Below, in pieces: positions 11,820 to 24,042 of a DNA stretch of 64,000 nucleotides. Numbering within the stretch: position 1 is the stretch's first letter; each line of letters opens with the position of its first letter. The stretch is from Tetrastigma voinierianum (taxonomy: Eukaryota > Streptophyta > Magnoliopsida > Vitales > Vitaceae), in NCBI GenBank assembly GCA_016808115.1, contig JAEQBH010005070.1, forward strand, positions 1-64,000, read 5' to 3'. Position numbers and translations under genes: made by a program. Under the pieces are notes generated by a model. That model saw only the letters and a list, made by a program, of their open reading frames with translations. It did not search any database and was not told the origin of the DNA.

Positions 11820-13100
11820 AGAAGGGATAGGTGGCCCGCATCGTGTCCTCGCGCTCCCACATTGACTCCTCCACTCCATAGTGCCGCCATAGCATCCTCA
11901 CTATCTCACGGCCCTACGCCGCAAAACCCGATCACGACCATCCAAATGCACACCGGTCCCCTCCTCGGCATCCCATCGTCAACTCAATCCGTCCCCTAAT
12001 CCACCACATGAGCCGGATCCCGAGTATACCCGGAGCATGAAGAAGTGAAATACCTGACACCTCGATACATGTCGGGCGGAAGCCAACCGGTATGCAACAG
12101 CTCCTATCCTCCTCGAGCATCTCTCGAAAGGCCCACAAATCTCGGCGATGCCTTTCCGCCGCAAGCCCGACCACTCCCCCTCTAGCATCACCTTCAAGAA
12201 GACGTGATCACCAACCTCGAACTCTAAGGTCGACGGGCCGTACATCAAGATAGCTCTTCCGCCGGCTCGAGCCGTGAGAAGATGTCGGGCCGTAAACAAG
12301 CTCACCTTCCTCGAGGTGTCTCTAATCGCATTAGACCAGCTGACAGCCTCCCACCTCTGGCCCAACATACGCGACTGTGACGCGCCTCCCATACAGCCTC
12401 ATATGGTGCCATATGCATACCGCCTGGCTAACCGTTGTTGCAGGCGAATCCATTATGCGGTGTTCTTCCTAACTACCCGACGATCCTGTGACGCATGCCT
12501 CGCAAGATGTCCAACACCGATACCCTCTAACACCCGTGATAGTCCTCTCGCATCGAATTCATCCACCAGGGGTGGAAAGTTGTACTCATCGTCAAGCCAG
12601 GCCCATAGCCTTTGAAACTCTTCCAAAGTGCGCTGTGAACCTTCGGGTCCCTATCCGACTAATTAGTGGATACCGTACTCCATGTAGCCTGACCATCTCT
12701 AATGTACAACCGGCAGAATCTCTCCAATGTGAAGGTCACCCGCACGACTAGAAAATGTGCCGACTTCGTGAGCCGGTCTACTATCACCCATACAACATTA
12801 TGTCTCTGCGGTGTCCGTGTCAAGTGGGTCACAAAATCCATCGTGACGTGCTCTCACTTCCACTCAGCCACCTCCAATGGTCAAGAGGTCTCGCTGGGCT
12901 TCGGTGCTCACTTAACTCCGCCGACACGTGAGACATTAACAACAAAGTCCCCTACGTGTCTCTTCATTCCGCTCTAGTAGTGACCGGGACGATGAAGATC
13001 CCGTACATCTGCTCCACTGATTTGACTAGCAAATCGAGGTTAAAGTGAAACCCTCGAGAATCTCCTCTCTCAAATCGTCAATCGGGGAACCACTACCCGG
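11820..13100 (-). pseudogene. Integrase and chromodomain, decayed
   Basis: Frames on the minus strand show the integrase core start (about 12841-12700, residues 'VIVDRLTKSAHFL'), the C-terminal GPF/GPY-type module at about 12230-12000 ('FEVGDHVFLKV' and then 'GPFE...RIGAVAYRLA'), and a chromodomain remnant at about 11930-11825 whose codons read like 'HYGVEESMWEREDTMRATY'. The wording of the GPY module and chromodomain places it in the Tekay clade of chromoviruses. Several shifts and stops interrupt it; the D,D,E triad cannot be read intact. Integrase inserts the element cDNA and the chromodomain is thought to steer it to heterochromatin. Confidence 0.85.
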
Positions 13101-14400
13101 TCCTCTATACTTCGAAGACTACTATCTCGTGACTGGCCCAGCCCTATCACCCATACCCGACCGGCACCCTGGCCCCCGATGGACACCATCTCCGCGTCCC
13201 GCCCAGGACTCACAACTCGCTTCAATAGAGACAAAGCAGGCTCCACTAAACCCCCCAACGCACCCATGGCCCGTCGCGCATCGCAGCCTAAACCGGTCCT
13301 TACGCCTCGAGCATCCACCACTCCCGGAAGCCATACTAGCCAATACCCTGACTTCCGACCAGCGCATCACCACCACATTCCGCTTCGCCAGGTGGTACGC
13401 AAAGTGAAGTCATAATCCTCTAGGAACTCTATCCATCCGATGGCTCCCATATTGAGGTCCCGTCGTGTGAAGATATACTTTGACTTCTTGTCCGAGCACT
13501 CCGAACTCCTCACCATAGGCAAGGGCGCCAAATCTTCAAGGCGAAGACTATGCCGCCAACTCCATGTCGCTGGGTAATTCGTTGATGATTCTTCAACCGA
13601 CGGAACCATAAGTTACCACCTCCCTGACCGCATCAAAACACATCCTTAGTCCCGCCGAGGCATCACAATACACTGTGGTACCCCTGTCCTCATCCGGGAC
13701 TATCAAGATAGAGCTAAAGTAAGTCTCCTCTTCAATCCCCGGGAATGCCTCCCTCACATCGGTCATCCCAATCAAACTGACCTCCTTCCGGTCAATCTCA
13801 TAGGTGATGCTAACGGGGAGAAATCCAATGAATTCCTATAATACCCAACCAATCCCAAGAAACTGCGTGATCTCAAGACCGACTCCCCGGCCTCCCAACT
13901 CATCACGACCAACCTTCCTCTCGTCCACCGACACTCCCGACGACACCACGTGTCCCAAAATCTCACCCGCAGTTTCAAACTCTGCGACCACCGAACTTGG
14001 CGTGACAGTCAATGGTCTCTAACAACTATACATGATCCTGCTGATACTCAGTGCTCCCACTCGACTAGGAGTAGATCAAAATGTCATCCACGCAAGACTA
14101 CGATGAACTTATCTAGATAGCCGAACACCCTACGATGAGATCCATGAATGTTGTTGGCACATTCGTTAATCCAAATGGCATCACCGTGAACTCAAAGTGC
14201 CCATAACGCCCCAAACACCGCCTTAGGATATCTATCCTAACCTCACTGATGGGTAACCAAAGGCGAAGGTCTATCTCTGGAGTAAACTCGCGCCTCTCAA
14301 CCATCAAACAAATCACAATCCTCGGTAATGGGTACCGATTCTCGATCGTAACCCTCGTTTAACTATCTCGTAATCACGTACTGAAGGGTCGTCCTTCTTT
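13100..14400 (-). pseudogene. Reverse transcriptase and RNase H, decayed
   Basis: Minus-strand codons show the RT core: 'GHFEFTVMPFGLTNVPTTFM' near 14220-14150, a VDDIL catalytic box readable in the DNA near 14085-14060 after a frame change, the thumb motif 'FLGLVGYYR' near 13860, and the RNase H/connection end 'WIEFLEDYDFTLR' near 13440-13400. These are standard Ty3/gypsy landmarks at normal spacing. At least four frame breaks are present. The neighbouring protease and integrase are in the expected order. Confidence 0.88.
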
Positions 14401-14770
14401 CTTCTCGCGATATAGAACCGAACGCCCATGGTGAAGTGCCTTGCCTATCGAACCCCATTCAAGAACAGAATCGACTTTCGAGTTCCTCAGAATCTCAATC
14501 GGTGCCATCTTAGCGCGGAGTCATAGAGACGGGGCGAAGTACCATGGTATAACTCGATATCGAGGTCTACAACCCTATGCATAGGTAATCCCGTTAGCTC
14601 ATCCGAAAAACATCCACATACTGCAAACTACTCGAGATAGGAACTGGCTCTTCCTCGCCCTTCTGTGTTAAGGTCATACCTAACCCGCTAACTGCCCCTC
14701 GACACTGGACTCGACATCGCCCAGGCAAAATATCATGCTTGTCCCCCCGAAATACCACACGAGTACCGTC
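14401..14770 (-). pseudogene. Protease-RT linker and RT N-terminal region, decayed
   Basis: Lies between the protease and RT landmarks on the minus strand. The spacing fits the RT amino-terminal segment, but no uninterrupted motif survives that I can name. Confidence 0.5.
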
Positions 14771-15130
14771 TTACGTGTAGGCGGTAACCCTCCTACGCAC
14801 ACAATCGATAACGACCCTGTAAGCTGTTAGCCAATCCATCCCCAGGATTACATCGAACTCTGACATGTCCATGATCCTCAAGTCCATTGTGAGTAGGGTC
14901 CCCGAGATCTCCAACTCGCAACCATGACATATCATCCCTATTCTCGCCTTAATCCCTATGGGAGAACTCACATACAAAGGCTCCTCTAAGGACTCAACCT
15001 CTAAGCCCAACTCTACTACAAATGATGCAAAGAATGAATGAATGCGAAGCACCGAATCAAATAACACTCTTACCCATAGCGAGATATGCAACGCATTCGT
15101 ATAACTCGTTGGATTCGCTGACTCAGCCAA
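14771..15130 (-). pseudogene. Retroviral-type aspartic protease, decayed
   Basis: The minus-strand frame has 'VRVLFDS' where the catalytic DSGA/DSGT box should follow, then the downstream signature 'EFDVILGMDWLT' typical of plant Ty3/gypsy protease domains. The Gly-Ala after DS is lost by what looks like a single missing G, after which the frame reads 'VLRIHSFF' in place of the family's 'GA.HSFI'. Without the box the protein as written would be inactive. Upstream gag and downstream RT are in register with a gag-pro-pol polyprotein. Confidence 0.85.
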
Positions 15131-16170
15131 GGTGTATACAGAGACACTCCATCACCCGATGTCCCTCGCTGTGGGCCTCGGCCCTTCGCCTTTACCCATA
15201 CTCTAGCCTCCTGGCCCGTCAGGTACGGGAGCGGCCCGTAGCTCCTTGTAACCGGATCGACTCCTCCTACCACTCGGCCGCGAGGAATGTACTCAGATCC
15301 GCTCCCGTCCTACCACCGACTAGGACTATGTCCTGTGGTCCCTATCATGGGGAACCTCATGTGTCCGCCGGCCGCAATGGCAAAGACACCATCCGCCTAA
15401 CCCGACCGGGCAACTCTCATTCATCCCGCTGACTGATGGTCACTTTGGAACCTCGAACTACAGCTTCGCTTTCCTCGAACTAGAAGGTTAATCACTCCTA
15501 ATTCTTGCTACTAACACCCGCATCTCGAGTGCTCCGAGCATCCGATCTCTCTATGGTCGTGGTCAGTCTCAACCATGGAGTCCATCCCGTAGGCGAAGTC
15601 CTGCCAATCCCTACCCGAATAGACAATCCCATCCCATTCCTCGAATCTCTCTAACTCGTCATGTCTCGCGCCACGTAATCATCAGAGAATCGGGCTAGCT
15701 CTATGAACCTAGCCACATAATCCATCACAAATATCGCCCGGTCAAATGCCTCTAGAACTCCCGAGCCTTCGCATGCCTCGCAAGATCCGGGAGTACTTAC
15801 CCATGAATGCTCCCGAAACTCGCCCATGTCATAGCTCTAGTCTTTAGAGGTCCTACCATTTCCACCACTGGGCCTCACCCTTCAATGAATCACTAATTTA
15901 ACTCGTCGCCGAGTAATCTCCATGGCCTCTAGCACCTTCTTAACTCCGTACGAACCAATGGTCCGTCATCATCTGATCTCCTCCCTATGAATGCTCTGAG
16001 GATGATGCGCCCTAAACCTCCGAAGGTCACTAGACTCCTGACACCCAGCCAACCTCAGGCTATACCGCTGCAATACTTACAGCCTCAACAAAGGCCTGCT
16101 GATCAAATACTGGTGGTGCCTGACCAATACCCCGTGGACGCCCTTTATGCCCTCGCCCTCGACTAACCAT
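15131..16170 (-). pseudogene. gag (capsid/nucleocapsid), decayed
   Basis: The probable start is the ATG at 16170, opening 'MVSRGRGHKGRPRGIGQAPP', a basic arginine/glycine-rich leader common to Tekay gag. A broken zinc knuckle of the CX2CX4H type can be read near 15400-15360 ('GHMRFP' part). Between them the frame is repeatedly shifted. Gag packages the element RNA into virus-like particles in the cytoplasm. Confidence 0.75.
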
Positions 16171-17144
16171 CTACACGCCAGCTCAATGGTAAGTTAACAC
16201 AATGCAAGATTCTAAGGCATAAACACACCCAGACACTATTCATACAAATGCATAATATTTATATATTCTAAGTCCTCGCTTTCATAAGCAATGCAAGACA
16301 ACTAATTCCACATGTTAAACCATTTTTATCCACAGATTTTATTTTCGAAAATTCTCATTTTTCCAAATTTGTCTCATTTTATTTTTATTTTATTTAATTA
16401 AATTTTCTTTCGAAAAATTTTGTGATGAACAAAGTATTCATGAACAAAAGGTCCAAACAAAGGACTCAAAAACAAAGACTGAAGTCTAAAAAACAAGTCG
16501 GGTGCACTGCGCCAACCCGTCACTCAACTAGCACACCTAGTACATACACATGTCGTGGCACCCCCAAATGGGCCGTGTCACAAATGCCCCCGTGTCGTAG
16601 GCCCCAGCCTGGCCAGAACAGTGGCGCAGTGGCCCCATGTCTGAGGCGCGCCCGGGCCGTGTCATGCACGCGGGCCGCATCGCACACAACCCATGCCCCG
16701 CTCTCTGCTTCCTCGGTCACAATACACTTCACATGATACGTCCCCGCTCTAGCCTCACTTCTGGCCACAATACAACCGCTGTATTGCAACACAAAAATTC
16801 ACCCGCCCTTGCAGCCTCAGCGTCATTATCACTCAGGCATCGAGACACACTTATCCCCTAGCCATCAGTTTCACTACAATACAACTCGTATTGCAATATA
16901 ATGGCCCAACCAACAAACCTCCCCAAGGTAATACATAATTCTTCGCCACGCATCTATATGTTACAATATAATTTTTCTTATTGCAATACACTTCCCCTAG
17001 CCAAAACTGCACTCCAAAACTACCATGTCACAATACAATGCTTATCAGACACAAAGGTTCATGTTCAAATGGGCAAGAGCTTCATTCGCCTCGCACTATA
17101 CTTTTTTTTTTCTTAATTTTCAATTATTTCCACTATTGGAAATA

Positions 17145-17148
<4 letters not shown>

Positions 17149-17219
<71 letters not shown>

Positions 17220-17224
17220 TTTTT
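17149..17224. repeat. (AT)27 microsatellite with adjoining T run
   Basis: Uninterrupted AT dinucleotides from 17149 to 17202, followed by T to about 17224. Such a tract is length-unstable and hard to assemble. Confidence 0.98.
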
Positions 17225-17552
17225 CATTTTCCAAAACACTCAAAATAAATTTTATAAAAATTTATTTTATTTAATTGTCTTTTCAGCTTACACACTCAGA
17301 ACCTCAAAATTTTATAACACTTATGTGCTACCTACTACACACAAACCAATCAATTACATGATCACACATCTTTCATGTTATGCATATTTTCTTACACAAC
17401 ACTTCATCAAATCACAATACACACCAAACACATCTACACATGCATGCGGTGTCCTAGTTTTGTTCGTGCCTTCTGGTAATCTGTACACAAGCCTACGCCG
17501 AACCACGCAGTGGTGATGGATACCCAAACCGAGCTCCTAAGTATTGTATGCC

Positions 17553-17568
17553 TAAACACGATATCGAA
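17553..17568 (-). promoter_or_regulatory. Degenerate tRNA-iMet primer-binding site
   Basis: The plus strand 'acgatatcgaaatt' beside the right LTR is a damaged form of the reverse complement of TGGTATCAGAGC. Position and orientation are right for the PBS; the match itself is weak. The sister element has a clean version at 50533-50544. Confidence 0.5.
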
Positions 17569-19502
17569 ATTTATGACGCTGAAAACCGGTCAGTTGACGA
17601 AGCCTATCGGCCAGCAGTCTCGCGTGAATATCGGAATTGGCAGGCACTTTCCGCAATCGGTGAGTCTCCCTTGTCTTGGACTCTGCAGGGGTACTTCTTT
17701 GTCCCAACATCAATCAAAGACATATACATGAGTAAACGGCCACTTGGGTCCATCTGACAATACTCGTCAATATGTAACTATATACCATAGTTTTGAGTTA
17801 ATAATTTACTCTTATACAACACTATATTAAAAGTTTAAAACATTCTAGCATATCAACTAAAACACCAAAGCCACAACCCGACTTTCTTCAAAATCGGCCT
17901 CTAGGATGAGCCTTCTCCTGTACGCTCCTTGTACCTGAAATAATATATTCTCGACAAGGTGAGCTAATGCTTGATAATTGGAATCACCCCAAATGGAGTT
18001 TTCCCACCTAAGTGCATATCTGATATTGATCCTAAATAAAACACACATTCAAGCAAATCGATCTACTTGAATGTCTACCTTGACCAACCATGTCACGAGG
18101 TTCTCACCAGCTCCTCACACTGCCTAAGCCATGTATGAAAAACATCACTTTTCAAAACAAAACTTGTTGTTTTGAAATTACACTACGAACAGTATCGGTA
18201 AATATGGGACTACCCTCAGGGGCGAATGTTGGAGAACTTCCCAAGCAGTCATGGTCCTCATCGTGATACGGTGGTGTCTCCCAACCCCATTCTCTGGAAA
18301 ATCATCCTGTGAAATTCCTTTCGCAACCATTTTCATTTTTTTCTTCAAAAAATCCATGTCATGCACACACACCTAGTTTCTAAGTTACCCCGGTGCATAT
18401 GAAATGCATTATGTCATTTCAACACAATTTATATAACATATGCAAATATATCATCATGCATATATTTACATAATTTAAATCACACAAACATGTTATGCAA
18501 TTTCTCAATACATTGCTAAAATTAGCTCACATGGGCTAATTACAAACACGAAATTCAATTTGAACTACTACGAGCCAAACCACGTTATTTCACAAAATTT
18601 ATTTCGTGAACCTTCACGTGAACAATGAAACCTCGGAGTTCTTGTTCATGGCCAATCACCAATATCGGTTCCACTTGGTGAACACGAATCTCATAGCCAT
18701 TAGGCCTCATACACATCCTGATACAATTTGTTTCACAAATCACAACACAAACACCCAAAACAGCCCTAAAACTATTGAGATTTGTCGATGGGTCTCATAA
18801 ATTCCAACGCCGGTTCAGATTTGGGAATGATCAAGCAGCGATTCGAGGCCTCGAAACTGACAAATCATCAACAAAGTACTTAAATCAAGAGTAAAACAAG
18901 TAGGATAAAACCCATACCTCACGGAGTTTGTCGAAACTCCTTAAAACGAGGCCATGGGCCTCAACGTGTAAATGACCGCTTCTTGCTCCGAAGAATTCAG
19001 ACGGTCGGATGCTTGGTAATCTTAGAAGTACGCTCTCTCTCTCTCCTAAAACCACAGCCTAAAGCTCATTGTCTCACTTTCCTCCCTTCACGTTTTGTTC
19101 TTTTACTTAAAGGTAGGAGACAACACTATTCTCTATTTCGTCTTATTATCATTTAATCAAATTCAATAATGTCAATCATGTCCTTTCTCTTGGATTTTCG
19201 ACATTTGGCACTATCTCGGCCTTCCATTTCCATCATTTCTCTACTCATGCAACATGTGTCACATGAGTACATGTTATAGGTGACTCTTGTCACATCACCT
19301 GTCGCTTTACGGTACCAGGCTTCGATGCCTCGAAAAGTGCGATTCAGACTATCGAGGTGACGAGTCGACGTGTTAATAGATTCGCAAGATGATTCCAATG
19401 GTGAAATCTGTTTCATCATCTGAGATCTAGAAAAATTTCGGGTTTTGACCGAAATTACGATTTTGCCATTTTCCATAAATTGGAATTTTCTCGGGTCTTA
19501 CA
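17569..19502 (-). repeat. 5' LTR of the Tekay-type element
   Basis: Begins with degraded 'tatgacgctgaaaaccgg' matching 'tgtgacaccctaaacccg' of the partner and ends with intact 'tcgggtcttaca' at 19502. Length 1934 bp, essentially equal to the partner. Confidence 0.88.
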
Positions 19503-20690
19503 TCTTTTATGGCCTTCTTGAGTTTTTCTTTTACAAATTCTTTACATTTTCTTTCAGTCTTATTACTTTTACAATTACCATGGTTTTTCTAAATCTCTTG
19601 GTTCAAATGGATTAATCTTATGTTTGCTTTTTTGAGTTTTTCTTTTACATTTTCTTTCGGTTTTATTACATCTACAATTTCCGTGGTTTTTCTTCTAACT
19701 CTCTTGGTTTGAATGGATTGATCTTATGTTCTGCTCTAGATATAGGTTTTTCTTCTAAATTAAGTTTTTTAAATTGTTTAAAAATATTTTCTATTTTATT
19801 TTCTTCTAATTTACTTGGTTTTCTAACTAAATGTTCAAGGATTTGGTCTAGTTTTTTAATATTTCCTTTAAGTTTTGTTGTTCAACTTTTATTTTTTCTA
19901 TTTCCTTTCTACAAAATTTATATTCTTTAACTAATTGTGTTCTTTTATATAGTCTAAGTTATTTCAAATTAAACTAAAATTTTTAAAGTCTTCAAGCTTC
20001 CTTTCTATTTCCTAAAGTTGTATTATAATTGTTTAGTGTCCTTTGTTGTCTGTCTTGAACTTTTTTTAAAAAAAATTATTTATTCACAATAACTATTTTC
20101 TTCTTGTTTTTTATGTCCTTTTAATACTATTTTTGTTACTTTTAACTTGATTTCTACAAGGTTCTTAAAATATTTAATTTCTTCTTTTGCTAATTAAGGG
20201 TTCATTAATTTTCCACACCTATTCCTAAGAAGATTAACTAACGTAAAACTTATCAATATAATATTTTATAATTTCAATTTTAACTAAGGTTTCTATAGCA
20301 AAAGTTATTCGTAAGTTTCTTTTATAGTACTTTCGTATTCACACAAATATTTAAGAGAAACAAGGTTCTTAATATATTTAGTAAGAGTTTTTATATTAGT
20401 ACTTAAAGCATACAATTTATCTAAATTTTTCCTAAATTCTTCACATTGAATATAAATTCTATTACTAAGTTATTTTACACGATCATAATCTAGATTATAA
20501 ATACTAGGAGGATAAGAAATAAAATACATTAAATAAGCATAAAATCATAAAACAGTTTAACGTTTATCTGTCTTTTAAAACGAGGTAAGATGCAACGGTA
20601 CTATGGAAATTAATTTTAAATTTTTTCTCTATAATCACTAATCAACATATAAGAGCTCTAATACCATTTCTCTTAGGAAAATGAAAATTT
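19503..20690 (-). pseudogene. Endogenous pararetrovirus, inner left arm (minus-strand copy)
   Basis: This AT-rich stretch is the inverted copy of 20906-22040. Shared phrases in opposite orientation include 'caaggatttggtctagtttt', 'tcttttatagtacttt' and 'taaatactaggaggataag'. On the minus strand it encodes the same lysine/glutamate-rich, probably coiled-coil frame that precedes the movement protein, now full of stops. It is a remnant of a Caulimoviridae-type integrated virus and is not intact. I describe only the arrangement. Confidence 0.8.
20653..20666 (-). promoter_or_regulatory. Pararetrovirus primer-binding site, left copy
   Basis: The minus strand reads TGGTATTAGAGCTC, differing at one position from the TGGTATCAGAGC that pairs with plant initiator tRNA-Met in Caulimoviridae. 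It marks the conventional genome start of the left viral copy. Confidence 0.75.
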
Positions 20691-20905
20691 TTATAACAGT
20701 CAATTATTGAACCTATGTTTTGAAAGAAGAATTTTAAAATTAGAGATTTAGTCTTAACCCATGACTTGTTACCCGTTTTAGCCGACGAAAAGGCATTTAG
20801 GGAGACTTTTGTCTGGTCTAGTGAGGGGTTTATCTTTTAACACGAAGCAATGTTTTAAAAATTAGAATTTAATTCATAGTTTTGAGGGGAGATTGTCACT
20901 TTCAT
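20691..20905. other. Spacer between the inverted pararetrovirus arms
   Basis: About 215 bp with little or no inverted partner. It would correspond to intergenic sequence upstream of the primer sites, possibly promoter remnants. No clear TATA box was recognised. Confidence 0.55.
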
Positions 20906-22040
20906 CATTTTCCTAAGATAAATGCTATCAAAGCTTTTGTATGTTGATTAGTGATTATAGAGAAAATTTTAAATTAATTTCCATAATACCGAGCTTCATC
21001 TTACCCCATTTAAAGTATTATTGTGATAAATCGTTTGAAACTTGTTTTATGACTTTATGTTTATTTCATATCTTTTATTCCTTATCCTCCTAGTATTTAT
21101 AATCTAGACTATGATCGTATAAAAGAACTTAGTAATAGAATTTATATTCACCTGAAGAATTTAGGAAAATTTTAGATAAATTGCATGCTTTGCTGAACTA
21201 GTACATAAAATCTTACTAAAGATATTAAGAACCTTATTTTTTTAAATATTTGTTTGCATACTAAAAGTACTATAAAAGAAACTTACGACAACTTTTTGCT
21301 ACAAAAACCTTAGTTAAAAACTGAAATAATAAAATATTATATTTATAAGCTTTATCGCACCATCTTCTTAGAAATAGGTGTAGAAAATTTACCAACCCTC
21401 AATTAGCTAAAGAAGAAATTAAATATTTTAAGAACCTTGTAGAGTTAGAAATACAAAAATAGTATTAAAAGAACACATTAAACAAGAGGGAGATATTTAT
21501 AGCAAAGAAATTAAAAATTTTTAAAAAGTTCAAGAAAGACAACAAAGGGTAATAAACAATTATAATGCAATTTGGAATTATAAAGAAACTGAAGATTTTA
21601 AAAATTTTTAGTTTAATTCGAATAAATTTTAGATTATATAAAAGAACAATTAGTTAAAGAAGATAAATTTTGTACAAAATGAAATAGAAAAAATAAAAGT
21701 TGAACAACAAAATTTCAAGGAAATATTAGAAAAACTTAACCAAAAACTAGACCAAATCCTTGAACATTTAGTTAGAAACAACAAGTAAATCAAAATAAAA
21801 TAAAATAGATAATATTTTTAAACAATTTGAAAAACTTAATTTAAAAGAAAAACCGATATCTAGAGTAGAACATAAGATTTTTAAAAGAAGAAAAACCGAA
21901 AGAAAATGTAAAAGAATTTGTAGAAGAAAAACTCAAAAAAAACAATAAAAGAAGTAACTCCTTATAAAAAACATTTAGTTCGAAGTCCAAAAATAACAAG
22001 ATTTTTAAGCCAACATACCATAAGTTCATTAGGAAATATA
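20906..22040 (+). pseudogene. Endogenous pararetrovirus, inner right arm (first frame)
   Basis: After the primer site, plus-strand codons can be read in pieces: 'SFIPYPPSIYNLDYDRIKEL' near 21080-21130 and a heptad-like run 'EILEKLNQKLDQILEHLVRN' near 21720-21780. This fits the coiled-coil N-terminal region that precedes the movement protein in several Caulimoviridae. Multiple stops and shifts break it. The frame is interrupted at 22040 by a solo LTR and resumes at 24043. Confidence 0.75.
20923..20938 (+). promoter_or_regulatory. Pararetrovirus primer-binding site, right copy
   Basis: TGCTATCAAAGC at 20923-20934 matches 10 of 12 bases of the tRNA-Met primer site and lies at the mirror position of 20653-20666. 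The two sites point away from each other. Confidence 0.65.
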
Positions 22041-24042
22041 TGTGACGCCCCAAACCCGGGGGTCCGTTGACTACCCGTCAACCCGCGAAAATTGCGGAAT
22101 GTCGGGTGACCCTAGACATTTTCACGGCAGGTAAAATCTGACAGCCGTAGCCTCTCAGACGAGCTCTACCCAAATATAACACATGTATAAACCCATTCCA
22201 AACAATCCAATATAAAAGTCTATGATTAAAACGGCCACTTTGGCTCATAAACCAATATTCATCACAATATCTATATCCAACTATATCCAATAGTTTCAAG
22301 AGTTCAAATTTTACTCTTATACAACACATATATTAAAATTAGAGAATTCTAATACATGTCATACATCATGCAACCCAAAGCCAATAATCCCGCTTTCTTC
22401 TTCTCTAAAGCTCGCCTCTAGGATGAGTCGCCTCGCACGCTCCCTCGCACTGCAAAACATCCCCCGACAGGTTAGCTAATGCTCGCAGTGGAATCACCCT
22501 ATGGGCTACTTCCACCTAAGTGCATATGCAATGCTCCAAAATAAACACACATTCAAGCAAAATGCATGATCCCCACGGAATGTCTAATCGATCATCTCGT
22601 ACCAGCTTCTCATCGATTCCCTCACACTCGCCTGCTTCGTATGAGAATTATTATGTTTATTTGTGGACAACCCGATGTATATATATCAATTGGGCCATTT
22701 CCGACGCATTGATATTTATGGACTACTCCGATGTATATCAATTGGGCCGTCTCCGACGATTGATATTTTTAGCATGGACTACCCTCCGATCATTTTTAGT
22801 TTTAGACAACCCTCCGAAACCATTCTCTCTAGACTCACCTCATGCACTCACTCCTATCATCCTAGGGTGCCCCCAAAGGTGCTACGAATTTATTTACGCC
22901 AATTCCATTACGCCTATATCACATGTAAATATATAAACATGCATACATTCACATAAACTTTAATCACATAATCATGCTATACCTCACATTCCATCACATC
23001 AAAAATTAGCTCACATGGGCTAATGATCAAACACGAGCAATTTTACTTGAATTGATCTCGATCAAATTACATTAATTCAATAAAATTATTTTTGTGAACA
23101 TTCATTCCTGGAATAAAGTGAAACCCCTAAGCATTATTCTAGGCAAATTATCAATCATCGGTTCCAATTAGTGAAACCCGAAATTCATGGCCATTCCGGC
23201 CTCATACACATCACAACATGATTTAATGCATAAATCATGACACAAACAGCCCACACAGTCCACACACACAGTCCGTGAACTGTAAAAATGGCTCCAAAAT
23301 TATATCACCCGGTCCCAAGACGGACCGATCAACCGGCCTCACGCCTGCTCAACTCCAAACATTAACATAGCTCTTAAACAAAGAATAAAACCCAAGTAGG
23401 GAGAAACCCCTACATCACGGAGTTTGTCAAAACTCCTCAACCAGTGTCCACGCGAGTCGCTCCCGCGGTAGAACAACTTTCCTCCTTCGCTCGAAGACTT
23501 CCATGGCCTGATATTGCCCAATATTTTAGAGAGAAGCTCCGATGTTCTCTCTAAAAATCAATTTTTCGAATTTCCCTCTCGTGATCTCCTCTTCAATTCA
23601 CGCTTGCTCTCTCTTTTCACTTTCGAAGACAAGCACTATTGATTATTTTGTCTTTTCTAACTTAACAATTCAAAATGACCATTGTCCTTCTTTTTCCCGC
23701 TTTGACATTCTACTATCTCTACTGCTTCTTACATCATTTCCCTACTCATACCACTCATGGCACATGAGTACGTTGTTATATGCGACTCGTCGCATCGAAA
23801 TCATTTTACTCAAGACTTCGAACCGCAATGCCCTCGAAAAACATGCCAACTCCGACTATCTCTAATTCTACGAAATTGACGCGGTGCTAGCTGATTTCGT
23901 GGAGACTTCCATTCCAATCTGAAACTGCTTCACTATCCGAGATCTAGAGAATAAATTACGGATTTTTTAACCGAAATTACAATTTTGTAACCGAAATTAC
24001 GATTTTTGCCCTTTTCCTGAAATCAATTTCTATTTCCATGCA
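22041..24042 (-). repeat. Solo LTR, Tekay family, inside the pararetrovirus
   Basis: Starts with 'tgtgacgccccaaacccggg', aligns through 'acggccacttt', 'caccatacctaagtgcatat'-like blocks and the U3 motif at about 23910-23950, and ends near 'ccatgca' at 24042, where the usual TTACA terminus is damaged. No internal region or partner adjoins. Virus sequence on both sides (aggaaatata / tatttagattt) joins as in the uninterrupted left arm at 9630-9650. Confidence 0.82.

Larger units (their letters stand above)
16171..17568 (-). other. 5' untranslated leader of the Tekay-type element
   Basis: About 1.4 kb between the primer site and gag. It includes a GC-rich portion (16500-16850), AT-rich sequence, the AT microsatellite at 17149-17202, and a region similar to the internal part of the short element at 49.4-50.5 kb. 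Open frames in the GC-rich part are chance and run in both directions. Confidence 0.7.
9749..19502 (-). mobile_element. Tekay-type chromovirus (Ty3/gypsy), complete structure, minus strand
   Basis: Two LTRs of about 1.93 kb flank an internal region with degraded gag, protease, RT, RNase H, integrase and chromodomain in that order on the minus strand, which defines the chromovirus order. A degenerate tRNA-iMet primer site lies beside the right LTR and a polypurine tract beside the left LTR, fixing the orientation. The element sits inside the left arm of the pararetrovirus inverted repeat: the virus sequence on both sides joins seamlessly when compared with the right arm. No exact 5-bp target duplication is visible ('actct' left, 'tcttt' right). 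Frames are heavily shifted, so it is non-functional as written. Confidence 0.9.

Noticed and set aside
12274..13415. Plus-strand frames of 78-120 codons
   Set aside because: They are antisense shadows of decayed integrase/RNase H on the minus strand.
17149..17202. Possible hairpin or regulatory palindrome
   Set aside because: It is a plain AT dinucleotide microsatellite.
19503..22040. Large inverted repeat as a DNA transposon with terminal inverted repeats
   Set aside because: The arms carry outward-facing pararetrovirus primer sites and viral frames, with no transposase and no terminal target duplication at the outer ends.
22520..22956. 138- and 97-codon frames
   Set aside because: Inside a solo LTR; the corresponding part of the other LTRs is not open.
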